64,000 nucleotides of DNA from Chitinophagaceae bacterium (lineage in GTDB: Bacteria; Bacteroidota; Bacteroidia; Chitinophagales; Chitinophagaceae). Shown here piece by piece: positions 34,513-42,325 of the stretch; position 1 is the first letter of the stretch, and each line of letters begins with the position of its first letter. A program made the position numbers and the translations under genes. The stretch lies in the NCBI GenBank assembly GCA_016719165.1, contig JADKAJ010000001.1, positions 310,001-374,000 on the forward strand, given 5' to 3'. The notes beneath the pieces are model-generated. The model saw only the letters and a list, made by a program, of their open reading frames with translations, had not been told where the DNA came from and did no database searches.

Positions 34513-34714
34513 TAACAACAGCGATATACTGCGTTACGCCAGCCTTGGTACACAGATACTGGTGGCGATTGGCCTGGCTGTGTTTGCGGGTATCAAAACA
34601 GACAAATGGTTGCACACTTTCCCATTGCTGGCCTGTGTATTACCTTTGCTCGTCCTGTCGGCAATTTTTTATAAAGTATTCCGGGAAACAAGCAGGCCAA
34701 AGAAAGATGAATAA
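34487..34714 (+). CDS. AtpZ/AtpI-like small membrane protein
   Basis: The 75-residue protein begins MSKRPQSNNNNSDILRYASL and has two transmembrane helices (IGLAVFAGIKTDKWL, ACVLPLLVLSAIFYKVF), matching the AtpZ/AtpI family. In most operons these assist c-ring assembly or Mg transport for F-type ATP synthase and lie just upstream of atpB. Here no ATP synthase subunit follows. Its start lies inside the bactofilin coding sequence by 26 nt, and it overlaps the next gene by 8 nt. The assignment rests on length, topology and the GxxxDKW segment. Confidence 0.78.
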   Translation: MSKRPQSNNNNSDILRYASLGTQILVAIGLAVFAGIKTDKWLHTFPLLACVLPLLVLSAIFYKVFRETSRPKKDE

Positions 34715-35108
34715 AGATTTACTGCGATTACTGCGTCCGTTATTGATCATTTTTATTTTAATTAATGCTTTTGCTATTACAGGTAAAAGCTGGCTGGAAA
34801 AAAATAGTGTTGATCCATCTGTTTTGATTGCCGGAAACCTCTTGTTGTTCCTGGTAAGCCTTACCGCTTTTTTGATAACGTATAGGTCGTTGCGTTCTTC
34901 CAACCCGCAGGCTTTTGTAAGGGCGATGTATGGTAGTTTCATGATAAAATTTTTTCTGATAGCTATTGTGGCGTTCATTTATATTATGATTGCCAGAAAG
35001 AATGTGAATAAGCCCGGGTTAATTGCCTGTGGTATTTTATATATCGTGTATACCGTTCTTGAAACCGGTGCCCTGATGAAATTGCTGAAGCAAAGAAAGA
35101 ATGCCTAA
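34707..35108 (+). CDS. Four-helix membrane protein, UncI-like position
   Basis: The 133-residue protein starts at MNKDLLRLLRPLLIIF and has four hydrophobic segments (LLIIFILINAFAITG, LIAGNLLLFLVSLTAFLIT, FLIAIVAFIYIMIA, ACGILYIVYTVLETGAL). I do not recognise a named family. In size, topology and place after an AtpZ-like gene it resembles the second small protein that precedes atpB in Bacteroidota. The open frame upstream to 34545 overlaps the AtpZ gene and is rejected. It overlaps the SprT-like gene by 8 nt. Confidence 0.7.
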   Translation: MNKDLLRLLRPLLIIFILINAFAITGKSWLEKNSVDPSVLIAGNLLLFLVSLTAFLITYRSLRSSNPQAFVRAMYGSFMIKFFLIAIVAFIYIMIARKNVNKPGLIACGILYIVYTVLETGALMKLLKQRKNA

Positions 35109-35727
35109 GAAAGAAGTACCTGTTGACCATCTGCAGCAATTCCTTCCACCCGGTACAGGGGCGGCAGTGATCGATTACCTGCATCAGTATAAAGTACACC
35201 TGACCATTGCAGCAGAACGTACCAGTATTTTGGGTGACTACCGTCATCGGACACATCATGCCAATCACCGGATCAGTGTAAATGGCAACCTGAATACATA
35301 TTCATTTCTTATAACATTGTTACATGAAATAGCCCACCTGCTCACTTTTGAACAATACGGAAATAAAGTACAGGCTCATGGCAAAGAATGGAAAATGATA
35401 TTTGGTCAATTGTTGCAGCAATTTGTCCGGCATAAGATCTTTCCGGCAGATATTGAAAAAGAGTTATTGCAATCACTGAAGAACCCTGCTGCAAGCAGTT
35501 GTGCGGAAGAAGGATTATTGAGGGTTTTAAGGAATTACGATGCAAAAAAGAGCAATCACCATCTGGTGGAGGAGATAGCACCGGGCACTTTATTCCGCAT
35601 TAAGGATGGACGGGTATTCAGAAAAGGAGAGCAACTGCGAAAGCGGTTTAAGTGCATAGAAATTAAAACGGGTAAAATGTATCTTTTCAGCCCGGTTTAT
35701 GAAATAGAATTATTGCCAGCCGGCTGA
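35101..35727 (+). CDS. SprT-like zinc metalloprotease-fold protein
   Basis: The 208-residue protein contains LHEIAHLLTFEQYGNKVQAHGKEWK, in which HExxH and a later His form a zinc site of SprT/Spartan-like domains, and FIITLLHE-type hydrophobic context. An FKCIEIKTGKMYLFSPVYE end replaces the usual Cys4 zinc ribbon. Eukaryotic Spartan digests DNA-protein crosslinks; the bacterial role is not established. It is the last gene of the five-gene operon and ends before the OMP promoter. Confidence 0.85.
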   Translation: MPKKEVPVDHLQQFLPPGTGAAVIDYLHQYKVHLTIAAERTSILGDYRHRTHHANHRISVNGNLNTYSFLITLLHEIAHLLTFEQYGNKVQAHGKEWKMIFGQLLQQFVRHKIFPADIEKELLQSLKNPAASSCAEEGLLRVLRNYDAKKSNHHLVEEIAPGTLFRIKDGRVFRKGEQLRKRFKCIEIKTGKMYLFSPVYEIELLPAG

Positions 35728-35781
35728 CAACTGTTTAGATTTTTTCTAACAAAATCATTCTTCCTCTTATTATTCATTTTC

Positions 35782-35789
35782 TACCTTTG
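35782..35789 (+). promoter_or_regulatory. Putative -7 box for the barrel protein (TACCTTTG)
   Basis: TACCTTTG fits TAnnTTTG exactly and lies 20 nt before the ATG of the 35810 gene. Confidence 0.65.
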
Positions 35790-35809
35790 CGGCACAAAAA
35801 TATTTAAGT

Positions 35810-36358
35810 ATGAAAAAAATTATTTTAGGAATTGCAGCACTGACAGGATTGATGGTAGCAACTGCACAGACAAACCAGGGCGACTGGATGGTAGGTGGTA
35901 ATTTTCGCCTGAATACATCTGACAACAATTCAGAAATTTCTTTTACGCCGAGTGCCGGTGCTTTTATTGTTGATAATCTTGCTTTGGGAGGCAATTTTTC
36001 TTTGGGGTATTCCAAGTCGGGAAATAATAAGTATACCACTTTTGGTATCGGACCATTTGCCCGTTATTATTTTACTACAGAGTCGCAGGCAGTTCGTCCG
36101 ATCATTCACGGTAGTTTCAATTACCTGAGCACTAAACAAAAGATCGGTAACGTATCGTCTACCAATAATGGTACTAATTTCTTTATCGGGGGTGGTGCTG
36201 CCATGTTTATCAGTAAAAATGTATCCATTGATGCATTGCTGGGTTATGATCGTACCAAGTACAAAAATTTCAGTGGTAGTGGCGGGTTTGCTTTTAATGT
36301 GGGTTTCCAGGTGTACCTGTTGAAAGACCAGGTAGAAAAAGTAACAGGAAAGAAATGA
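35810..36358 (+). CDS. Outer-membrane beta-barrel protein
   Basis: The 182-residue protein has a signal peptide (MKKIILGIAALTGLMVATAQ) followed by alternating aromatic/glycine strands (GDWMVGGNFRLNTSDNNSEI, LALGGNFSLGYSKSGNN, FARYYFTTESQAVRPIIHG) typical of an eight-stranded OprF/OmpA-like or OmpW-like porin. The length suits an eight-stranded barrel with no periplasmic domain. Residue order is complete, ending KDQVEKVTGKK. Its function is unknown. It is followed by a bidirectional terminator. Confidence 0.85.
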   Translation: MKKIILGIAALTGLMVATAQTNQGDWMVGGNFRLNTSDNNSEISFTPSAGAFIVDNLALGGNFSLGYSKSGNNKYTTFGIGPFARYYFTTESQAVRPIIHGSFNYLSTKQKIGNVSSTNNGTNFFIGGGAAMFISKNVSIDALLGYDRTKYKNFSGSGGFAFNVGFQVYLLKDQVEKVTGKK

Positions 36359-36373
36359 TATTATTGACGTAAA

Positions 36374-36408
36374 AATCAAAAGAGGCCTGTAACGGGCCTC
36401 TTTTGATT
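36374..36408. terminator. Bidirectional rho-independent terminator
   Basis: AATCAAAAGAGGCC and GGCCTCTTTTGATT form a 14-bp perfect stem with a 7-nt loop, between the convergent barrel and acetyltransferase genes. Confidence 0.9.
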
Positions 36409-36890
36409 TACAGTTCTTTTATCATCCATAAAGGGCAACCAAAATGCCCGCTATTGCCCATAGGCCCGTCGAGGTAGGTAAATCCCATCCTTGCATAAAC
36501 TTTCAATGCCGCCTTCAGTTCATTCATTGTTTCAAGATAAACTTTGCTAAATCCATTATTTTTCGCTTGCTCAAGGCATTTGGTGATCAATTGAGAACCT
36601 AAGCCGGTACCTCTAGCTTCTGGCAATAGATACATTTTTACCAGTTCGCAGGTGTCGGCCGGTAAACCGTCTGTAGGGTAGATGCCACCACCACCAACGA
36701 TCCTGCCATCTGTCACTGCAATATTGTAAGCCGATCTTTCTTTTTGAAATAATTCGAATAAGGCATCTGTAGTTGGGTCATAATAAACAGTACCGGGATG
36801 ATTGGCGCCAAACTCCGTTAATGTATCCCGGATGATTTTTGCGATAATGGGATTGTCTGGTGGTTGTATGGGGCGGATGAGGGTGTTCAT
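36408..36890 (-). CDS. GNAT-family N-acetyltransferase
   Basis: The 160-residue protein has the acetyl-CoA motif KMYLLPEARGTGLGSQLITK and the paired RMGFTYLDGP and EMNELKAALKVYARMGF segments near the C-terminus, matching GNAT. It carries an IGGGGIYPTDGLPADTCELV segment that may shape the acceptor site. The acceptor is unknown. Its start is 4 nt after a TATCTTTA box, so transcription may begin at the start codon. It shares no operon with blaB-like or barrel genes. Confidence 0.85.
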   Translation of the reverse strand: MNTLIRPIQPPDNPIIAKIIRDTLTEFGANHPGTVYYDPTTDALFELFQKERSAYNIAVTDGRIVGGGGIYPTDGLPADTCELVKMYLLPEARGTGLGSQLITKCLEQAKNNGFSKVYLETMNELKAALKVYARMGFTYLDGPMGNSGHFGCPLWMIKEL

Positions 36891-36894
36891 GCTG

Positions 36895-36902
36895 TAAAGA
36901 TA
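36895..36902 (-). promoter_or_regulatory. Putative -7 box for the acetyltransferase (TATCTTTA)
   Basis: TATCTTTA on the minus strand, one base off TAnnTTTG, ends 4 nt before the ATG. Confidence 0.5.
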
Positions 36903-36938
36903 AATCTTCGCCGGGTAGGGTGATTACTTGAACCATGA

Positions 36939-37022
36939 TACTGAATCAGGTTCAGTACAAGTTTGGGAAGATTATTTGGATTGTGAGGATTTCTTATTCC
37001 GGCCATGAGCCGGAATTTTTTT
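36939..37022 (+). ncRNA. Structured intergenic unit with orphan terminator, possible small RNA
   Basis: TACTGAA/TTCAGTA forms a 7-bp hairpin at 36939-36957. About 40 nt later ATTCCGGC/GCCGGAAT forms an 8-bp stem at 36996-37016, followed by T7. The latter has the form of a plus-strand terminator, but both neighbours are on the minus strand. A small plus-strand RNA is one explanation; a terminator for read-through from the barrel gene is another. No promoter was identified. Confidence 0.3.
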
Positions 37023-37087
37023 GTGAATAGCCGGAGGCTATAGAATAGGGCCGTGAAGCTGCATACCCTGCAGATCTGGTTGTTTAT

Positions 37088-37846
37088 TTATTGTGCCCTG
37101 AATAAATTAATGGTGTAATCAAGCAATGATTTGTTTCCATGTTCTCCGTGGCCGGGTACCACGATTTTTATATCCGGGTACTGCTTTTTGATTTTTTCAA
37201 CAGTGGCTGACCAGGCTGCTGTATTGGCGTCGCCTAAATAACCTTTGCTTGCTTCTAACTCTTTTAGTAAACATCCGCCAAATAGTATATTTTCCTTTGG
37301 GTAGTAACCTACAATATTGTCTTTTGTATGTCCTTCCCCGAAGAATTTGGCAATGATCGTTTCAGCCCCGACTTTTAAAATGAGTGAATCACTGAAACCG
37401 GTTTTGGGGACAGCCAGCTTGTTTTCTTTTGCCAGTTCGATGGTTTTGAAGTTGGCATAGGAGGGGATATTGTTTATGTCAAATGCATGGAGGCCTCCCA
37501 GGCAATCGTCGTGGAAATGTGTGGGAATAATGGCGTTTATCCTGCAATGAATCGTTTCTTCTATCCATTTGATCAATTCTTCTGAAGTTTTGTCGTTGGT
37601 GGGAGTGTCGAAAACAATGGTTTCGTTGCTGTTTCTTACGATGAGGCCGTTGCAGGGAACATTTCCAAAATCATTGGTTTGTTTAAAGGAAGTGTGCCGA
37701 AAAGCATTTTCGGCAAGCTGGATAATGATCAGGTTATCGGATTTGTACACTTCTTTGGGTTTGAAGTTGTCCTGTTGTTGGGAACTGCAGTTGGAAAATG
37801 TCAGGGAGGTTATAATTATCAGAAGTGTCTTTATGAGGGGATTCAT
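37088..37846 (-). CDS. Subclass B1 metallo-beta-lactamase, lipoprotein
   Basis: The 252-residue protein has a lipoprotein signal (LTFSNC, Cys20) and all B1 zinc ligands: the H110-x-H112-x-D114 motif in THFHDDCLGG, His in GEGHTKDN (near 170), Cys in LFGGCLLKE (near 192) and His in VPGHGEHG (near 234). The Cys is the hallmark of subclass B1, as in BlaB and related enzymes. It should hydrolyse penicillins, cephalosporins and perhaps carbapenems in the periplasm. Membrane anchoring resembles NDM. No mobile element flanks it, so it is probably a resident chromosomal gene. Confidence 0.92.
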   Translation of the reverse strand: MNPLIKTLLIIITSLTFSNCSSQQQDNFKPKEVYKSDNLIIIQLAENAFRHTSFKQTNDFGNVPCNGLIVRNSNETIVFDTPTNDKTSEELIKWIEETIHCRINAIIPTHFHDDCLGGLHAFDINNIPSYANFKTIELAKENKLAVPKTGFSDSLILKVGAETIIAKFFGEGHTKDNIVGYYPKENILFGGCLLKELEASKGYLGDANTAAWSATVEKIKKQYPDIKIVVPGHGEHGNKSLLDYTINLFRAQ

Positions 37847-37990
37847 TTTTTTGGATTTCTGTTGACTAATATTTCCTGGTAATGTATAGTTTAAATTTAA
37901 TCAAGTTTTAATTAGCTCAGTAGAATTACCGGACGATGAAATGAGTGACACAACCACAAAACATAGAAGCACTGAAGCTGGTTACATAAT

Positions 37991-38015
37991 AAAAATCCCG
38001 GCCAATGACCGGGAT
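37991..38015 (-). terminator. Rho-independent terminator after sucC
   Basis: ATCCCGG/CCGGGAT form a 7-bp stem with a 7-nt loop. On the minus strand the T-rich run TTTTTATT follows, ending the sucC transcript. Confidence 0.8.
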
Positions 38016-38036
38016 TGAATAGTATTTGATTCACCC

Positions 38037-38100
38037 ATCGACCCTTCAATTCCTCAGGGTAAACTGAGCTCCCGCCAAGGCGGTCAGGCAGGGTGACAGT
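38037..38100. repeat. Intergenic palindromic element
   Basis: The sequence contains CCGCC-AA-GGCGG (hairpin with a 2-nt loop) within CTCCCGCCAAGGCGGTCAGG, between the sucC terminator and its stop codon. The type is common as a dispersed intergenic repeat in this group. No second copy is in the window. Confidence 0.4.
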
Positions 38101-38103
38101 GGG

Positions 38104-39315
38104 TTATGCCACCGCTTTCTTCACCAGTTCTGCTGCTTCGCTCAATAAGATAGCTGACTGCACTTTCAACCCGCTTTCGTCAATCAGTTTTTTTGCTTCC
38201 ACTGCATTGGTGCCCTGTAAGCGTACAATGATCGGGATATTGATATTGCCAAGATTTTTGTAAGCGTCGATCACTCCTTGTGCCACCCGGTCGCAACGAA
38301 CGATACCACCAAAGATGTTGATCAGGATCGCTTTTACAGCAGGGTCTTTTAGGATGATCTTGAAACCAGCTTCTACAGTTTGTGCATTTGCTGTACCTCC
38401 TACATCAAGAAAATTGGCGGGTTCACCACCACTAAGCTTGATCATATCCATGGTGGCCATTGCCAAACCGGCACCATTTACCATGCAGCCAACATTACCA
38501 TCCAGTTTTACAAAGTTCAGGTTGTATTGTCCCGCTTCTACTTCAGTCGGATCCTCTTCGGTAACATCTCTTAAAGAGGAAAGATCAGCATGACGAACCA
38601 GTGCATTATCATCCAGGTTCATCTTACAATCAACGGCCAGGATTTTGTCATCGGCTGCTTTAAACAGCGGATTGATCTCCAGCATGGAACAATCTAATCC
38701 CACATAAGCATTGTATAGATTGGTCACAAACTTCACACAGTTCTTAAAAGCTTCACCGCTCAATCCCAGATTAAAAGCAATCTTTCTTGCCTGGAATCCC
38801 TGTAATCCGCCGGCAGGATGTACCCATTCTTTGAATATTTTTTCAGGGGTATTGTGCGCTACTTCTTCGATGTTCATCCCTCCTTCGGTACTGTACATGA
38901 TCACATTCTGACCTTTGGTGCGATCGAGCAGGATAGATAGATAAAACTCTTTGCGTTCGCTATGACCATCATAATACATATCAGCCGCTACAAATATCTT
39001 GTTCACCACTTTACCTGCCGGGCCGGTTTGCAGGGTTACCAGTGTTCCTCCCAGTATTTTGCTTGAAAACTCCTGCACATCTTCCAGTGATTTAGCCACT
39101 TTTACTCCGTTAATTCCATTTTCTTTAATTGTGCCTTTACCCCGGCCACCAGCATGTATCTGTGCTTTTATAACGGCAAATTTACTGCCTGTTTGAGTTT
39201 TGATCTGGCGGTAAGCTTCTTCCGCTTCATGTACGGTGCTGCAGGCAAATCCATCCTGCACCGGAACATTGTATTTTTTTAATAATTCCTTGGCCTGGTA
39301 TTCGTGGAGATTCAT
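38104..39315 (-). CDS. sucC: Succinate--CoA ligase, beta subunit
   Basis: SucC pairs with SucD to convert succinyl-CoA to succinate with substrate-level phosphorylation in the TCA cycle. The 403-residue protein starts MNLHEYQAKELLKKYNVPV, has the ATP-grasp fold (KAQIHAGGRGKGTIK, TGPAGKVVNKIFV) and the CoA-ligase C-terminal domain (GGIVRCDRVAQGVIDAYKN, VRLQGTNAVEAKKLIDESG). Length and landmarks are normal for the ADP/GDP-forming enzyme. sucD is not adjacent. The start follows a TATCTTCG box. Confidence 0.96.
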   Translation of the reverse strand: MNLHEYQAKELLKKYNVPVQDGFACSTVHEAEEAYRQIKTQTGSKFAVIKAQIHAGGRGKGTIKENGINGVKVAKSLEDVQEFSSKILGGTLVTLQTGPAGKVVNKIFVAADMYYDGHSERKEFYLSILLDRTKGQNVIMYSTEGGMNIEEVAHNTPEKIFKEWVHPAGGLQGFQARKIAFNLGLSGEAFKNCVKFVTNLYNAYVGLDCSMLEINPLFKAADDKILAVDCKMNLDDNALVRHADLSSLRDVTEEDPTEVEAGQYNLNFVKLDGNVGCMVNGAGLAMATMDMIKLSGGEPANFLDVGGTANAQTVEAGFKIILKDPAVKAILINIFGGIVRCDRVAQGVIDAYKNLGNINIPIIVRLQGTNAVEAKKLIDESGLKVQSAILLSEAAELVKKAVA

Positions 39316-39332
39316 AATGGAAAAATTTGCCG

Positions 39333-39340
39333 CGAAGATA
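39333..39340 (-). promoter_or_regulatory. Putative -7 box for sucC (TATCTTCG)
   Basis: TATCTTCG on the minus strand is one base off TAnnTTTG, the same variant as at dapD. It lies 17 nt before the sucC start. Confidence 0.5.
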
Positions 39341-39495
39341 CTTATTCAGAGTCAAGCAAAAAGGGGTAAAGGGCTGTTTTTGGGAAAATCGTGCCTGGTT
39401 TTTTACCGGGATGAGCAGCAGGCTCATTTTATCAACCAGATATTGACAGCCTGCAGCGGAAGAAATATATCAGCTTTTTCAGTTACTTAAACGCT

Positions 39496-39503
39496 TAGAT
39501 TTG
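39496..39503 (+). promoter_or_regulatory. Putative -7 box for the endonuclease gene (TAGATTTG)
   Basis: TAGATTTG fits TAnnTTTG. The 14-mer TTAGATTTGCTCCC around it recurs exactly before tex at 59659, so the two promoters share an extended core. Confidence 0.55.
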
Positions 39504-39532
39504 CTCCCTTTTATAATTATTGATAATATACA

Positions 39533-42265
39533 ATGTTGATGAAGCAGGTAATTTCATTTTTCTATCTTGTTTTAATTGTTTTTTCAGTTGATGCACAGAT
39601 CACTTTAAGCGGGACAAATTACTCACAGAATTTTGACGGAGTTGGGTCGGGTTTGCCTTCAGGTTTTAGACTGTCTTCATCGGCAACTGCTGCCACGCTG
39701 GGGACTGCTGCAACTTTTAATTCAGCCATTGATGCTAATTCACCCTGGAACAGTACATTTTCCGGGTGGAAAAATGTTGCTTCTGCAGATGGCCTTATCA
39801 GTTCATCCAATGCAGCAACGCAAGCTGCAAGCACTGACCGTGTTGTTGGCATCAGGCAAAGCAGCTCCTTAGGTGATCCGGGTGCCGCATTGGAAATGCA
39901 ATTAGCCAATACAACCGGGTTTTCTGATTTTTCAATGAGTTTTAAGTTACAGTCACTTGATGCAACATCTGCAAGGATAACAACCTGGCGGGTTGATTAT
40001 GGATTTGGTGCTTCACCATCAAGCTTTACCACTATTGCTACTTCTCCGGCTTCTATTACAACGGGTGGAGGCACATTTTCGAATAACACGGTGACGGTTG
40101 ATTTCGGTACTGCCCTTGACAATATCAACCAGAATGTATGGATCAGGATTGTAACTATATCTGCCACCACCTTATCCGGGAGTCGTGCTACTACAGGTTT
40201 TGATGACATTTCTCTTGATTTTTCCATTGGTTCAGGGTGTACTCCACCTGCCACACAGGCATCAGCAGTCTCCTTTTCATCAGTGACAAGCAGTTCTTTT
40301 GATATAAACTGGACACCAGGAAGTGGCTCCAACTCATTAGTAGTGATAAAAGCCGGCAGCGCTATTAATGGCACCCCTTCAAATGGTATAGCTTATACAG
40401 CCAATGCCGTATATGGAGCCGGACAAATCATTGCCAGCGGCGAATATGTTGTTTACAATGGCACAGGTAATACTGTTACTGTAACAGGCCTTTCAACAAG
40501 TATTATATATCATGTAGCTGTTTTCAGTTTTGATAATACAGGGTCTTGTTATAATGCTGTGAACCCTGCCGCCGCCAATGTAATCACTGCCTGCGGGCAG
40601 CCGGTAATTCAGGTAAGTACTATCTCCACCAATGCTTCGCTGACCTCTGCTTCTTTAAACTGGAGTGGAGGAAGTGGAACTAACGCACTGGTAAAAATAA
40701 ATACATCTAACAGTTTCACTGCTCCTTTGGATGGAGTAACATACAGTACGAATACTTTGTATAGTGGGGGAGAACAGGTTATATATAATGGAACAGGCAC
40801 TGCAGCTTATGTTACAGGGTTGTTGCCAGGGACTAATTATTATGTAACAATCTATACTTATAATTCATGCGGTTCATCACCTGATTACCTGGTGACAGGC
40901 AATCCTGTGCAGCCTTTTACCACATTACTTAATAACAATATACCGGCTAATTATTATAATACAGCTTCAGGCCTTAGTTGTGCACCATTGAAGACTGAAC
41001 TCCGGAATATTATCAATACAGGACTTACGCATCAATCATACGGTGACTTGTGGACCATATACCAGACTGCAGATGTACAACCCAGTGAACTGGCCAGTGG
41101 AAATGTGATCTGGGATATTTATTCTGATGATCCGTCAGGCCCTGATCCGTATGAGTATACACCCGTCTCCGATCAATGCGGTGGTTATAGCGGGGAAGGA
41201 GATTGCTATAACAGGGAGCATTCTTTTCCGCAAAGTTGGTTTGTTGGAGGTACCAGTGCAGGTCCTGGTACTGATTATCACCATATTTTCCCTACAGACG
41301 GGCATGTGAATGGTCAACGTTCTAATTATCCCTATGGCAGTGTTGGAACAGCTACATATACTTCTTTCAATGGCAGTAAACTTGGTAGCAGTAACTGGAC
41401 CGGAGTAACAGGAACAGTCTTTGAGCCTATTAATGAATACAAGGGTGATGTGGCCCGTGCATTCTTATATATGGTAACCTGTTATCAAAACAGCATGCCG
41501 GGATGGGAATCATTGGATGTGAGCGGAGATGTGGCGATGGATGGCACATTATGGCCTTCAGTAGAACCATCTTATTTGCAATTAATGATAAGCTGGCACA
41601 ACAGTGACCCGGTAAGTCAGAAAGAAATTGACAGGAATAATGCAGGTTATGCATTCCAGGGGAACCGGAATCCATTTGTGGATCACCCGGAGTATGTAGA
41701 AATGGTTTGGTCTGGTCTATGTTATGCATTGCCTGTTAATATTATTTCTTTTACCGGAAAGTCACAGGGTAGTTTTGTAGAACTTAATTGGACTATTGCC
41801 AATGCAGAAAACTTTGGACAGTTTGTGGTAGAGAGAAGTGTGAACGGAGGATTGTCATATGAAGAAATAGGTGAGGTGGAATACAGGCAAAATTTTTCTG
41901 CTTATTCTTATACGGACAATGTTTCTTTATTAAAGGGCGAAGTTTTATATCGACTTAAAATGGTCAACCTTGATGGCAGTTCAAGATATAGCAAAGTGAT
42001 CAGGCTGTCTATTACCGGTATCAATAGGATCAGCTTGTATCCCAATCCCGCTACAGACCAGCTATATGTTGCTTTCTATCAGCCAACCAGGGCAGATTAC
42101 ACTGTTTGGATAGCTGATATGTCGGGAAGAAAAATATTTACAAAGCTGCTGCCGGCCGGGCAATTAAATTACCAGTTACCAGTCAGTAACCTGCCTGCAG
42201 GACCATATATATTGAGCTTGCATTCCCCGGAACAGGTAATTTTTCAGAAATTTATTAGGAAATAA
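39533..42265 (+). CDS. Secreted endonuclease I with fibronectin-like repeats and T9SS sorting tail
   Basis: The 910-residue protein has a signal peptide (MLMKQVISFFYLVLIVFSVD), an N-terminal Ser/Thr-rich domain to about residue 230, and two fibronectin/Ig-like repeats (from about 234 and 353, each with TNxLVKI and YNGTGxxxxVTGL). The endonuclease I (EndA/NucM) domain (about 468-720) contains CYNREHSFPQSWF, with the catalytic His, and YHHIFPTDGHVNGQRSNYPY. A C-terminal T9SS type A sorting domain (from about 833, ISLYPNPATDQLYVAF) closes it. It should be exported to the outer surface, where it may degrade nucleic acid for phosphate or nucleosides. A second ATG lies two codons in. Confidence 0.93.
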   Translation: MLMKQVISFFYLVLIVFSVDAQITLSGTNYSQNFDGVGSGLPSGFRLSSSATAATLGTAATFNSAIDANSPWNSTFSGWKNVASADGLISSSNAATQAASTDRVVGIRQSSSLGDPGAALEMQLANTTGFSDFSMSFKLQSLDATSARITTWRVDYGFGASPSSFTTIATSPASITTGGGTFSNNTVTVDFGTALDNINQNVWIRIVTISATTLSGSRATTGFDDISLDFSIGSGCTPPATQASAVSFSSVTSSSFDINWTPGSGSNSLVVIKAGSAINGTPSNGIAYTANAVYGAGQIIASGEYVVYNGTGNTVTVTGLSTSIIYHVAVFSFDNTGSCYNAVNPAAANVITACGQPVIQVSTISTNASLTSASLNWSGGSGTNALVKINTSNSFTAPLDGVTYSTNTLYSGGEQVIYNGTGTAAYVTGLLPGTNYYVTIYTYNSCGSSPDYLVTGNPVQPFTTLLNNNIPANYYNTASGLSCAPLKTELRNIINTGLTHQSYGDLWTIYQTADVQPSELASGNVIWDIYSDDPSGPDPYEYTPVSDQCGGYSGEGDCYNREHSFPQSWFVGGTSAGPGTDYHHIFPTDGHVNGQRSNYPYGSVGTATYTSFNGSKLGSSNWTGVTGTVFEPINEYKGDVARAFLYMVTCYQNSMPGWESLDVSGDVAMDGTLWPSVEPSYLQLMISWHNSDPVSQKEIDRNNAGYAFQGNRNPFVDHPEYVEMVWSGLCYALPVNIISFTGKSQGSFVELNWTIANAENFGQFVVERSVNGGLSYEEIGEVEYRQNFSAYSYTDNVSLLKGEVLYRLKMVNLDGSSRYSKVIRLSITGINRISLYPNPATDQLYVAFYQPTRADYTVWIADMSGRKIFTKLLPAGQLNYQLPVSNLPAGPYILSLHSPEQVIFQKFIRK

Positions 42266-42284
42266 TTTTACAGACGAAAGGTTG

Positions 42285-42316
42285 AAAAGCTGTCTTTTAT
42301 AAGACAGCTTTTTTTA
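42285..42316 (+). terminator. Rho-independent terminator after the endonuclease gene
   Basis: AAAGCTGTCTT/AAGACAGCTTT form an 11-bp stem with a 4-nt loop, followed by T5 and then AT. Confidence 0.85.
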
Positions 42317-42325
42317 TCTTGAGCT

